Assembly: GCA_036023115.1 (NCBI GenBank)
Contig: JAYKKT010000091.1
Coordinates: 28,090,001-28,154,000 of the forward strand
DNA: 64,000 bases
Direction: 5' to 3'
Source of the DNA: Brasenia schreberi
Lineage: Eukaryota > Streptophyta > Magnoliopsida > Nymphaeales > Cabombaceae
Numbering within the stretch: position 1 is the first letter of the stretch; every line of letters begins with the position of its first letter. The notes under the pieces are model-generated. The model had not been told where the DNA came from and searched no databases. It saw only the letters and a list, made by a program, of their open reading frames with translations. The translations under genes were made by a program, and so were the position numbers. Shown in pieces: positions 33,937 to 45,054 of the stretch.

Positions 33937-34423
33937 CAAAACCTCCGCTAGATAAGCAAGTGTTAAGACTCAAACAAGGGCAAGCATGATGAGCTCGAGA
34001 TCCTTAGGATCGAGACTCAAGACAGTTGTCCCTTTTTGTAAATAGTTTTTGTAAATAAGTTTTGAAAATCGAACATCGAACAGCGTAGGATCTGCTCACT
34101 TGGAGCAACAGGCCTTGTAAGTCTCTAGAGTTCGACTACATCTGGTCTCTGGGAGGTCGCCACCCTTGGCACCACACCCATGTCATGCATATGCATTCCA
34201 CGCATAGCACTTGCATAAACATGATCCCATTTAGGACCAGATTCTATACCAAATCCCTTTGGCGTGATATCTCCTCCTACCAGAGTTTTGTAAATTGAGA
34301 TTTTGCTAAAAATTGGGACGATCCCATATTCCTCGTGGCTGGATCTAGGGAGACATTAAAAAGGGGTGTTTGTCATCTTTGCCCTTATCCAAATCGATTT
34401 GGACAAGGCCAAAGAGGGGCATC
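33937..34423 (+). other. 3' tail of P1 with palindrome and polypurine tract
   Basis: Resumes at ACAAAACCTCCGCTAG, equivalent to P4 63048 onward. Palindrome 34383-34408 with 12-base arms and one mismatch; polypurine tract AAAGAGGGGC 34411-34420. No gene is visible. Confidence 0.82.
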
Positions 34424-34675
34424 TATAAACACCCCGAAATCCCACGAATTTCTCAAAACCATCTGGTTTTGTAAAAGGAGCCCCAAAGGGCCATTTTGAG
34501 TCTGAAAACCCAGGAGCCTTCCAGACAACCCTGTATATATGTTTTAAACTTTATATTTCAAAAATATGTGATATGGTTTTGAAAACCTTTTTAAAACATG
34601 TTTTGAAACCCCGAAGCAGCTTGGCCTAATCCACACAGGACCAGGAAAGCTAAGGAGAGCCCAGAATCGGACCAC

Positions 34676-35059
34676 ATGTCAAGCCCGGCACAACAACTCT
34701 CGTATCAAATCCACACCCCCAGGATCTCGAATGTCCAAGACCCTGTTATCATCGAAACATTGTTTGAAGTCATCTCCGGAAGGCGAAAACAGAGACGGAC
34801 GATCATGTTGGCGAAGACCCAACGCAGACGGAGCACTCATGCTGTCAGGCCCCACACAAACCGTTCATTTCGAACACAGCTCGAAGGAGTCAGAATTCAG
34901 TTTGGATCAAATCTGGACCATATATATCCAGATCCCAATCCAAACCCATGTATGAACTTAGATTTGGATTCGGATTCAAAAATCCAATCCAATATCCATA
35001 TCCATGAACCATATCACCTTCTCCTAAATGGAGGTGGGGCCCACTTGAATTTCACGTGA
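34676..35059 (+). other. conserved U3 open reading frame (P1 3' LTR)
   Basis: 127 codons, partner of 11398-11892. It ends a few codons earlier because TGG became TGA after HLNFT. Confidence 0.28.
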
Positions 35060-35659
35060 GATTATGGGCATGAGAGAGAGTGGGGGTGGATAAGATCAAG
35101 TGTGTGTTGTAATTAAGCTTGACTTGTGTGTCAAGTTTGGGGTTAATCATGTGGGTTAGCCTAGTTAAGTGGGTTTAAGCTTGTAATTAGCCAAAACCTA
35201 ACCTAGGGCTGCACCAACATGATATGATTAGGGTCCATGGGTCGTGCAAAGGGAGCTCCTTCACCTAATCCTAACTAAAAATACCTAATCCTAGCCTTCC
35301 ACCCTAATCTTGTCCTAATCTGAGCCTAATCACCCAACCCACTTTCCTAATCCCGGCCTAATCCCAACCTAATCACCTAACCCACTTCCCTAATCCTTCC
35401 CTAAACCTAGGTTAATTTCTCTAAACCTAGCCTAATCCTAGCCTAATCACCTAACCTACCTCACTAAACCTCATCCTAGAACCAACCCACCTAGCTAAAC
35501 CCTAAACCTCTAAACCACCCCTAGCACACAACCTACCCAAACCACTTGTATTTAAAATATCTGGCCCTACCCTTTCCAGCCCAACTTATCACCACACCAC
35601 CCTACCTAAACCACCTAACCACTACCCCAAAACCAGCCCTAACCGACCTAGCCCAGCCC

Positions 35660-35667
35660 TATATAAA
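35660..35667 (+). promoter_or_regulatory. TATA box of P1 3' LTR
   Basis: TATATAAA followed by a C-rich run. It points outward toward M3. Confidence 0.6.
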
Positions 35668-37692
35668 CCCCCTCCCCCCTTTGGGGCGGGTTTTTCCAAG
35701 CTAGAAGCCCCACCTTCCACCAGTCGGGTCCTCCACTCTCCAGCCCAGCCGACTCCCATCCTGCTCCACCTGCCCCACAGCCAGCCACCACCTACGCCAC
35801 TACCTCCCAGCCGAGCACCACCATTACCGCCAAAGTTCACATCGCCATCCTCTTCACCCGGCCGAACCAGCCGAGCCCCCACATCTGGCTGCTCCCCTTC
35901 CATCCGCCACCACCTCTTCACTCGGTTAGTACCCTATACTTCACCTTACTCCTTCTTCACTCCCTCTCCACTCTCAGCCACCTAAACCCCTACCATATCA
36001 CCCTAACACCAGCCATTCCACTAGCTGCCACCATTCCCACTCGGCCAGGCCCGTATTCACCCTAACCACCCGCCACCACCTAGACACCTTAGCTCCATTC
36101 AGCCACCCTATCCGACTCCCTAAGACCTGCCCATATCACCCACTACACCCACTACCACATGACCCCATCTCCTAGCTAGTTCCCTTCCCTTACACCACTC
36201 CTAGCCACCCTAGCAACCCGCCACCATCAAGTCCTCCCAGTCGTCCACTCCAACCGACTGTCATTCCATTCGGCCACCCTAGCAACCCACCAACCTTAGG
36301 TGCTCCATTAGACCTTCCCTTTGGTTCACCCTTTGCACAACCTACCTTAAAACTAAACCCTATCCTTAGTGACCCTACTTAGGCCCTTTAGCCCAACACA
36401 CCCAAAACAGCCCCTCCTTAGCAGTCGGCCATCTTCAAGGCGCCTCTTCCGCGCACCAAGAACATTCGGCCAGCACCTCCCCTTTGTCGTTCAACCTCGC
36501 GGAGCTCCCTTTTGCAGCCCAAGGCGAAGGCCAAGCCCACGCTCAAGCAAGGCATCTTCGAACCAGCTATTAGTAAGTGCCTAACTCGGTCCTTAGTTGT
36601 ATACTTGCTTAAGATTCAATTCGATACGGGGTTGTAATAACGGAGCATAGTCTCCCCCCGCTTGTAATAACGTGGCTTGGCACACCCACACACGTGCACT
36701 CTCTTAGTTGTGCACGATTTTGAACACACACGGGCCTAATCAGCCCTAATACATAAATATATACATATACTTTAATTTTCGTAGGGTTTTGCTTAAGTTG
36801 GGTGTGTTGTCTTTCAATTCAAGCACTCACACACATTGAGCCTTCGCTCTTATTTGAAAGACCCAAGTAAGGGCCGTGTTATACTATTTGGGGTTTAATT
36901 TCATGTTGTGTGCATAGTACTTCAATTCAAGCACTCACACACATTAAGCTTTCGCTCTTATTCCCAAGACCTTAATCAAGGCCATACTGCAAGTTATATT
37001 TGGGTTTAATTTCATGTTGTGTGTGTAAGTCTTTCAATTCAAGCACGCACCCACATTGAGCCTTCGCTCTTATTTGCAAGACCCGAGTAAGGGCCCATAT
37101 ACATACTCTATATACATATCTCCCTTCAGCATTTACATTACAAGTCATTTCCCTTCGGTTATTTCCCTTCGGCATTGTCTTTACATTCGGGTTTCCCTTT
37201 GGAGTAGCGTGAGTTTGCATTGCATCTACGCCATACCACGAGGTAGGACGCATATTGCATCAAAGCAAGCCCCGTATTCCCGCTCAAAATCTCCCATATA
37301 GTGGAGTGTTCATAACACACAAACTAGGTGGCCCATAAAGGGATAAAAGGAAAGACTTAGGCACGTGCAAATCCACGTGATCTAAAATCTACAATCGCAT
37401 CTAAAAGACCCGAATTAAACACCTCGAACCGCTTCGTAGGCTTTCTATCCCAAAAACTCGATTTTTCAAAGCGTACAGACTGACCCTTGCGCATCGGTGC
37501 AAGAAGGTCTGCGACGACAGGAGCTCACTTGCTCACAGTCGCCACGATTAGAAGTCAGTTTAAATACATCTTCGCTAGCTTAGGTAAGCTAGCTGGCACG
37601 CCCTGTTTATATAAATAGGCCTTAGACACACGAGAGGATCCGCTCCAAGCCCCTGAAAAGGCGAAGAGGCTGGGATTTTCGCCGCGTCTACA

Positions 37693-38756
37693 GCCAGCAT
37701 TTTTCAAACCAAAGGGCATGACTATATAGCAGTACATGCCCCACGGGGTTGTGAATGCGGTCTTACCCTGATCTCGTGGACTTAATTTAAGTTGATTATA
37801 GCCTGAATAGCCATCCATAAACGAAAACATTTCATGATTTGCAGTACTATCGACTATCAAATCTATGTTTGGTAAAGGATAATTATCCTTTGGAGTGGCT
37901 TTGTTCAGGTTTCTGAAATCGATGTATATTCAAATTTTCCCATTGGTTTTTCGAACCACAACGATGTTTGATAACCAATCAGAATACGCAATGGGTTTTA
38001 TAAATCTAGCTTTTAGCAGATATTCTAAACCCTCTTTGACTTGCGTGTGTACATTCGGATGTATTTTCCTAAGCTTCTGTTTTATGGGTTTTACATCCGC
38101 ATCTAAGGAAAGATGATGCTCGACAATGCTGGGATCTATGCCCGACATGTCTTCATACGTCCATGCAAACACATCTAAGTAGGTTCGTAGAAATGCAATG
38201 AATGTTGATCTTTCATGCTCATGCAAACATGTGCCTACCTTAATGGGTTTGGGATTGGAATTACTCCCTAGGTTCACCTCTACGAAATCTCCTCCTACTG
38301 AACTAGAAGGTCTTTCAAAATCGAGAATTTTATGAAATTCAGGGAGCTCAAAAGTGGGATCTTCCTCAAGGGGATCCACTTCTAGGCTTCGATCATTCTC
38401 GTGGGTTATAGACCCGAGGGAATTTCATGTGTGAGTTTTCAAAAGACCTAGTTTTATACTTGGAATTTCAATTGATTTCGAAATCTTTGGCCTGGCTATT
38501 AAGACGACGTTCCTTTCGAAATCCTTTTCTTTTTCCAAAGTCCTACCAGGAGCAGCTATGTACAAAATCTTTTTGGTATTTTGTAGATTTTCATTTTTTT
38601 TGGGTTTTTGCAAAACAAAAACTTTAGGAACTATACAAACTACCCTATTTTCGAGTTTTTGATTTTCCAATGTTTTTGGTTTTTGCAATTTTTCGATTTT
38701 TTCGATTTTAAGTTTTTTAAATGTTTTGTATTTTTATGAAAGGGATCTTCCATCAT
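37693..38756 (-). pseudogene. pol: pol N-terminal part of M3
   Basis: Begins ATGATGG at 38756, two bases after the acceptor-like motif. A Lys-rich N-terminal region is followed by the conserved linker (SNPKPIKVGTCLHEHERS, LDVFAWTYEDMSGIDP) and RT to MPFGLKNAG, where it is cut off. At least three frames are needed (stops or shifts near 38425, 37930 and 37870), so it is not functional. It shows that pol has its own ATG in another frame than gag-pro. Confidence 0.85.
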
Positions 38757-38758
38757 AC

Positions 38759-38775
38759 CTACAAAGGGAAAACAC
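38759..38775 (-). promoter_or_regulatory. putative splice acceptor before M3 pol
   Basis: Minus-strand GTGTTTTCCCTTTGTAG, then GT and ATGATGG. Third copy of the same motif. Confidence 0.45.
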
Positions 38776-38781
38776 TATGGG

Positions 38782-41653
38782 TTAGACTCGGAATAAGAGG
38801 TCTAAATCGAAGGTCTCTTCTAGGGTAGGCTCCAAGGCACCCTTGACCCAGGTGGTCACAGGGGGTGGCTCTGGCGGTATTTTGGGAGTATAGTCGATCC
38901 CATATCAGCTTGGGTTGGCCCTAGGAAGGATTGGCTCTAGGAGACCCTGGTTTTGTATCCCTAGACTTTTATAGGGCATATAGCCCATGTTCAACAGCAT
39001 GTTCCACGATTTTTTGTTTTTTGAAAAGTTAGAATATAAATCGTGGTCCTGGAACTTGTTGTCGTCCATATCATGCACGTATGGCTTTTTGTTCAGGGGT
39101 TTTGAAAATAAGGGATGTTTGGGTCTTCCTAGAAGGGTCAGGATTGGGAAGGGGCCAGCCTTGGGTGGTCCCCTAACATATACGACCTTCCTAGGACTTG
39201 ATAACACGAGCCTTGGCAGCTCAACCATGGTCTGCCCCAGGTTAGCCTCATGGGCCTGGGAACTCGACAAACAAGGGGAGTTTATGATCCCCTGAAGCTG
39301 AGGGTGACTCTCACCTAGGATCACCACGACTTGGTCCCTGAAAGGGATCTTGACACACCTGTGGAAGGTGGATGGCACAGCACACAAGCTGTGTATCCAG
39401 GGCCTTCCCAGCAACAGGTTATAATGGGGGTGGATGTCCAAGACATGGAACACTCCCGTGTGTGTGTTCCCTCCCGTTTCCATAGGGAGTTTGATCGATC
39501 CTAAGGGTCTAGACGCATTATTCCCATCGTATCCAGTGATAACGATGGGGCTTAGGTTCATAGAAGTCAAGGTGACTCCGATTTGATATGCCACATGAAG
39601 TGGAAGGATGTTGAGCCCTCCTCCCCCATCGACTAGGCACCTGTCCAGAGAGTGGTTATTCAGAACCACCTCGATGTGTAGGGCCTGGTTATGGGACTCG
39701 TAGGGTCTATCTACATCATCTTCCGAGAAAGTGATGGGCGATTTTGCTCCTATTGACGCCACTTGGTCAGACAGGGATTCAGGACTTATGTTCGAACTAA
39801 CCTTAGCTCTTTCTAGAATTTTCTCTAGCACGAGTCTATGCCTAGATGAAGTTTGTATTAGCTCTAGGATGGACAAGTGGATAGGAATCTTTGAAAGATG
39901 GTTTTCGAAATCATAAGGGTTTAAAACGATTTTCCCATTGTCTACTTTTGGTAGAACTCTAGGAATACATGCTTTTGAGGGGCCAGGCACACTGACCACC
40001 TTTTTAGCACTTTATAGGTGCAGGGGTTGATAGATCCTCCTGGATCTTGTAACTTCCCCCACGACCAACCTAGGGTTCGCTCCTAAACTGGCTCTAATCA
40101 TGAGTTTTGGAGCACCTTGAATCCTTAAAATTGGTTTAGCCGGGGATTCAGCTCTTGGTGGTCCCCGGATGATCACTTGGGTGGGCTTCTTGTAAAGTAC
40201 AAGGTAGACGCACAAGTGGATCGACCAGACTCAGATGAATGCGCTAGATCTTTTAAAAAGGTGAGGGTACATACCTCCTTTCCTTTCCCACTGCTACTGG
40301 CATGCTTGGGAAAGGGTTCTTTAAAGATAGCTTGAGTTGGCTCAGGTTCCGTAGTGACCTGGAGTTGGCCCTCCACTATCAAGTTCTCGATTTTGTTTAA
40401 AAGGGAGAAACAATGCTTTTATCATGGCCTTTGAGCCGATGATACTTACAAAAGCAGTTTAAATCTCCCCCTTTGGAAGTGACTCCCTCAAGGATTTCGG
40501 GAAGTTCAATCATGCCCTAGGCAAGCAGGAGGTCTAGGACCTCCGACACAGGTTGCCCTAGCGGAGTGTACTCCTGTTTTTCAACAGGTTTTTTGAAGTT
40601 TCTCTCCCTTTTGTTTTCTAATTTTTCAAATTTTTTTGAAGTGCTCGTCGGACCTGGATCCACCCGGACATTGGCGATTTTATGGGGTTTTGCCCCTTTG
40701 TCCATCGTGGGTAGCCCATAAGTGATGGGCTTCTCCAAGCGAGTTTTGGAAATGGCACTTCCTTTCCATAAGTGATCGTATATCCCTTTCTTCAAATTGG
40801 TTTCGAAAAGAGATGCTTTTTCGATCAACTTATGGAAAGTTGAGATTTCATGAAGCGAGAGAAGGGTATTTAACTCATTTTTAAAATTATCCAAGATGAG
40901 CATGACTGTGCATCCTTCGGATATTGGCTCTCACACTTGCCCTAAAAGGAACCTCCATCGTATAATAAAGGCATGCACGTCTTCGTTCATGCCTTGCTTT
41001 GCATCACTTAAAGTGTTTAAAGTCGGCATGACTTCTACGTTATGTGCAAACCTTTGCATAAAGTAGTTCGCTAACTCTTCAAAAGTAGCGAACTGGCTTA
41101 AATCGTAGGAAGCCAGCCATTTGGCAGCTGTGCCTTTAAGGGATAGAGGGAACCAATACACCCATTTCATCGAGTCCTTTTTCTTCTTATGGGCTCGATG
41201 CGAGAAAAGTTGCAAGTGAGACCTAGGGTCTCCCATGCCATCATACCGATGGAAGTTCGGTATTTCATCGTCACTGTCTGTTTCATAATCCATGGGTAAG
41301 AAATCAGACAAGGCATAACTCCTTTTCTCTTTATTTTACCCTTTCAGCAACTGTTGTAGGGCTTTACAGTCCTTTTGTGTGAAGGACTCGTGGTATTAGT
41401 TGCCTTCCATTACGGAGGCCTCTTTATGTTTGCGAGGTTTTTCAGGTCTTTTCTTGGCCTTTTGTTCACCATTTGATGAACATGAATCGCATGCCTCAGC
41501 CTCTTCGCTAAGAGCATCGATTTTGGCCTTGAATTCCCTTCTCAAGTCCTCTATCTCTTCTAGCTTGATTTTATTTTTCAAAACCCTTCTAGAGTGAGAA
41601 CCTGATGTGCATGAGCCTTGGCTCGACACTTCACTTGGGTTTGATTTCGACAT
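38782..41653 (-). pseudogene. gag: gag-pro of M3, multiply disrupted
   Basis: ATG at 41653 (MSKSNPSEVSSQGSC). A TAA near 41398 replaces a CAA codon, and further shifts or stops lie near 40930, 40910, 40500, 40390, 40215 and 40010. Capsid segment 41311-40931. Zinc-knuckle region around 40460 is altered by a small deletion. Protease 39999-38905 is open, with DGG at about 39630-39622 and HYNLLLGRPWIH. It stops at a TGA (38907-38905) where P1 has CGA. M3 is the copy in which TGG stands at the place of the P1 and P4 TAG, so the original frame ended at the TAA at 38784. Confidence 0.88.
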
Positions 41654-41767
41654 GCTTTTAAGCTTTCAAAATCCTACACCTGAAGTACAAAAAAGAGTTT
41701 AAAAGTTTAACACCTTTAGAAAATATTTTCGCAAGGTTTACTATGACTTGATTTTAAAAAGACTCAC

Positions 41768-41785
41768 GTCCCACCGGGCGTGCCC
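41768..41785 (-). promoter_or_regulatory. primer-binding site of M3 (altered)
   Basis: Minus strand; matches the family 18-mer except for an extra or changed base at its tRNA-CCA end (GGGCACGCC instead of TGGCACGCC). Confidence 0.75.
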
Positions 41786-41790
41786 AATCC

Positions 41791-42375
41791 TGTAGACGCA
41801 GAAAGTTCCCGCTCCTGATTCTTAGGCCTGAAGTGAATCTTTTCATGTGTCTAAGTTCTATTTAAGCAAAAGGGCGTGCCAACTAGCTTACTTAAGCTAG
41901 CAAAGAGATATTTTGAAATCTGACTCCTAACGTGGTGACTGTGAGCAAGCAAGCTCTTTTCGTCGCAAACCTTCTTACACCGATGCGCAAGGGTCAGTCT
42001 GTACGCTTCTGTTTTCACCTTCCGGAGATGATTTCAAAGAGTTTTGTTGATAATAGGGGCTTGGATGTTCGAGATTCTGGGGATGAATCTAACAAGAGAG
42101 TTTATGTGCCGGGCTCGACATGTGCTCCGGTTCTGGACTCTCTTTTGCTCTTCTAGTCCTGCTTTCATCAGGCCAAGCCGCTTTGTGGGGTTTCAAAACA
42201 TCTTTTAAAAGGTTTTAAAACTATATTATACATATTTTAAAACATATATAGTTTAAACATATGTATAGGGTTTGTTTGGAAGGCTCCTGGGTTTCCAAAC
42301 TCAAAATAGCCCTTTGGGGCTGCTTTTACAAAACCAGGTTATTTGAGAAGTTCGTGGGATTTCGTGGTGTTTACA
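41791..42375 (-). repeat. collapsed 5' LTR of M3 (585 bp)
   Basis: Both ends are present (TGTTTACA at 42375, TGTAGAC at 41791), but about 2.7 kb is gone. The last 218 bp of the LTR joins the first 370 bp at 42005-42010, where both parents share GCTT. Confidence 0.85.
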
Positions 42376-42544
42376 CCCTCTTTGGCATTATCCAAATGTA
42401 TTTGGATAATGGCAAAGGAGAAACACCCCATTTTGGTTTTTCTCTTAAATTTTCCCGAGAATACATTATTTTATTTCGCAAAAACCCTGTTTTCTTTTAC
42501 CACAGGTGTGGATTTTTAGCAAAAGGGGACTTTTCCTAGGTTTC
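42376..42544 (-). other. element tail next to M3 LTR
   Basis: Polypurine tract (42383-42376) abuts the LTR without the usual GCATC spacer. The palindrome arms CATTATCCAAAT and ATTTGGATAATG are perfect (42386-42411). Then AT-rich tail until homology changes near 42545. Confidence 0.7.
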
Positions 42545-42923
42545 CCTATGTATGATCATGCACCACTACCTATCCTAACCGAGCTACCTCCTGTCCCAAC
42601 CAAACCCATCCTAGCTAGACACTCCCTTACCTGCAGCCATCATTCCATCACCCCACCTAAGCCTAACACCCGTAGCTCCCATACCACCACCTCATGTCCC
42701 TGCCACACCCGTGACATTACATCTCACACCACCCTCTACTTAGTCCCGTGACCACCTTGCCTAGAACCCCCAACTCCCGTCCACCGCCGTAGCATCCCAT
42801 ACCCACACCTAATCAAACCTGCAACCTTAGTGCTGTGAACCTCACCAACCCTCAAGCTCAAAGGCTCCATTCAGTCATCTTTCGCTTCAAGCTTCAAGGA
42901 AGACTCATCCGTGGGTGCGAAGC
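42545..42923 (+). repeat. LTR fragment, plus orientation
   Basis: C-rich leader-type sequence. 42826-42918 is an inverted copy of 44986-44893 in the M5 LTR. It ends exactly where a minus LTR end (TGTAGAC) begins. No gene is visible. Confidence 0.65.
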
Positions 42924-43166
42924 TGTAGACACGCGGAAATTTCTGACCTTGGGCTTCTTAGGGCCTAGAGCGAACCTTTTCGTGTGTCTAAGTTGCTTAA
43001 AGGGCGTGTCAGCTAGCTTACTCAAGCTAGCGAAGTAAGTTTTAAAAATATCTGACTTGTTTGGGGCAACTGTGGACAAGTGGGTTTTTTTCATCGCAAA
43101 CCTTCTTGCACCGATGCGTAAGGGTCACTCAAGCTAGCCAAGTTAGTTTTCAAAATATTTGACTTG
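42924..43166 (-). repeat. LTR end fragment, minus, with internal duplication
   Basis: Starts TGTAGACACGCGG like the LTR at 43625. A 40-bp piece (43022-43062) recurs diverged at 43127-43166, after which gag sequence begins without a primer-binding site. It looks like a repair scar. Confidence 0.65.
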
Positions 43167-43485
43167 TTTTACCCTTTCAGCAACTGTTGTAGGGCCTTAC
43201 AATCCTTGTGGGTGAAGGAGTCGTGGTATTGGTTGCCTTCCATTGCGGAGGTCTCCTTGTTTTGCAAGTTTTTTCAACTCTCTTTTTGGCCTTTGGTTCG
43301 TCATGTGATGAACACGAATCAGCTGCTTCAGCCTCTTGGCTAAGAGCAGCGATTTTGGCCTCGAAGTCCCTTCTTAACACCTCGATCTCTTCTCTTTGAT
43401 CTCAGGTTTTCAAAAACTTCCTAGAATGAGAACTTGATGTGCATGAGCCATGGCTAGACACTTCCTGGGAGCCTGGACTCAACAT
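43167..43485 (-). pseudogene. gag: gag 5' fragment of element M5
   Basis: ATG at 43485 (MLSPGSQEVSSHGSC), about 106 codons of the gag N-terminus, similar to but diverged from the M1 family (EVLRRDFEAKIAALSQEAE). A TGA falls after FLKT, and the frame shifts near 43250. It is cut at the LTR-derived scar at 43166. Too little remains to be functional. Confidence 0.75.
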
Positions 43486-43505
43486 GCTTCAATGCTTTCA
43501 AAATC

Positions 43506-44843
43506 CTAAGTATGAAATGCAACAATGAGAGAGTTAAAACACTTTTCCTTGAAAATTTTTCATGAGGTTTGTTTGTATGGATCGATTTTTTACAAGACCC
43601 ACGTCCCACCGGGTGTGCCAAATCTGTAGACACGCGGAAATTTCTAACCCCGAGCTTCTTAGGGCCCAGAGCGAACCTTTTCGTGTGTCTAAGTCGCTTA
43701 AAGGCATGCCAGCTAGCTTACTCAAGCTAGCGAAGTAAGTTTTGAAAATATCTGACTTGTTTGGGGAGACTGTGGACAAGTGGGTTTTTTTCGTCGCAGA
43801 CCTTCTTGCACCGATGCGCAAGGGTCAGTCTGTATGCTTTAAAAAAGTCGATTTTGGGCAAACATAACCTTTTTGAAAAGTATGCAAAGTGTTTGGTCGG
43901 TTTCACTTGTCTTATTGCAGATTTTATTAACGTAGGATTTGCATGTTTCTTATACCTCGGGTTTTAGCCAAATTAGGCGTGTGATGTGTGCATCAAGTGC
44001 CTAAGCATGGGCAATTTTTGCATGGGTGTATGGGGTTTGCATTGATGCAAGTATGCGCCCTAACTCGTGGTATGGCGAATATGCAATGCAAACTCACACA
44101 ACTGAACGGGAAAACCTAGAATTGAAAGACAATGCTTAAGGAAAATTGCGTAAGGGAAATTGCAAAAGGGAAATATAGCTAATTCTTAAGAGCGGAAAGG
44201 CTCAATTGTGTAAGTGTATGCTGTGTATAAATGGAAATGCAACTCACACAGCTGAACCTTAAAACCCAAAATTTAAAGACATAGCAGAAGGGAAATACAG
44301 CTATATATATATGGGCCCGAAGGTCACCAACGTGCGCGTGTTGTGTTGGTGTATAAATGGGAAGACAAACACATGCAGTTAAACCGGGAAAATGTAGCGG
44401 AAAGTATAGAAATAGGACTATATCTTAGCGGCCGCCAAGGCCAAAATGGTGCGTGAGGTGCGCGAGCAAGCACTCGGGTGTTCTTTGTGCGTGAGTGTGC
44501 AAATGAAAGACAAACTCACACGACTTAATGTAACAACCCAACTGAATTGAAATACATATATATAGAATAAGAGCGAAAGCTCAATGCACGCGTGTGAGTG
44601 TATAAATTTAAAGACAACTCACGTAGCTCTTACTAGAGTCTTAGGAGTAAGAGCGAAGGCTCAATGGTGCACATGGGTGCTTGTGTACGAGTAAGAGCTA
44701 ATGCTCAAGTGCTCGTGTGTGCTTCATGTAGCAAACCAAGTTATTACAATCGGGGGGAGACAAGGCTCCGTTAATACAACCCCATATTCAAATTGAATCA
44801 AAGCATAGAAAGGAGATATGAAATACTGAATTAAAACACTTAC
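43506..44843 (-). other. predicted leader intron of M5
   Basis: Donor GTAAGT at 44843-44838 and acceptor CATACTTAG ending at 43506, 20 nt before the gag ATG: the same arrangement as in the other families despite a divergent LTR. Confidence 0.38.
43603..43620 (-). promoter_or_regulatory. primer-binding site of M5
   Basis: Minus strand TGGCACACCCGGTGGGAC, one change from the common 18-mer. Confidence 0.8.
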
Positions 44844-45054
44844 GTGATTCAGATGTTTGTCCACTCCAATCTTCATGAGTTTGCTTGGCTTAACACCCAC
44901 GGATGAGTCTTCCTTGAAGCTTGAAGCGAAAGATGGCTAAATGGAGCCTTCGAGCTTGAGGGTTTGATGAGGTTCACGACACTAAGAGGGTGATGGGTTT
45001 GGGCTTGAGAGATGAGGGTTCACGAGTCTTGTGTGAGACTACGGATAGTGTGGG
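43625..45054 (-). repeat. 5' LTR of M5, truncated
   Basis: Ends TGTAGAC at 43625 on the window strand. Upstream it is lost at 45054, where element C begins. It contains hairpin units (GAGCGGAAAGGCTC near 44190, others near 44565 and 44650) and the donor at 44843. A subfamily distinct from A, B and D. Confidence 0.78.

Larger units (their letters stand above)
11224..37692 (+). mobile_element. Tat-like element P1, interrupted by three insertions
   Basis: 5' LTR 11224-16710, primer-binding site, gag-pro, pol, then tail 33937-34423 and 3' LTR 34424-37692. The two LTRs are nearly identical over the stretches compared and share rare variants, which supports pairing them. Insertions: solo LTR D (12173-14374), solo LTR A2 (16876-20160) and truncated minus element M2 (26164-33934). 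About 490 bp of tail (the stretch equivalent to P4 62568-63050) was lost at the M2 junction. The bases flanking the two LTRs differ (GCATC versus GCCAG), so no target duplication survives and the ends are probably rearranged. Confidence 0.78.
34424..37692 (+). repeat. 3' LTR of P1 (family A, 3,269 bp)
   Basis: The terminal TG has become TA (TATAAACACC). Ends GTCTACA at 37692. U3 frame 34676-35059, telomere-like tract 35265-35510, TATA box 35660, donor GTAAGT 36573-36578, hairpin units 36820-37080. Followed abruptly by M3 RT sequence in the opposite orientation. Confidence 0.9.
37693..42544 (-). mobile_element. truncated Tat-like element M3
   Basis: Minus strand: tail remnant (42544-42376), collapsed LTR (42375-41791), primer-binding site, gag-pro (41653-38782), pol start (38756-37693). 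It stops in RT at the P1 3' LTR. M2 also contains this RT segment (about 390 bp overlap), so M2 and M3 are two different insertions and not one element split by P1. Confidence 0.82.

Noticed and set aside
26164..41653. M2 and M3 as one minus element split by P1
   Set aside because: Both carry the RT segment from KPIKQKLRK to about LKNAG (some 390 bp), far more than a 5-bp target duplication, and they differ in sequence.
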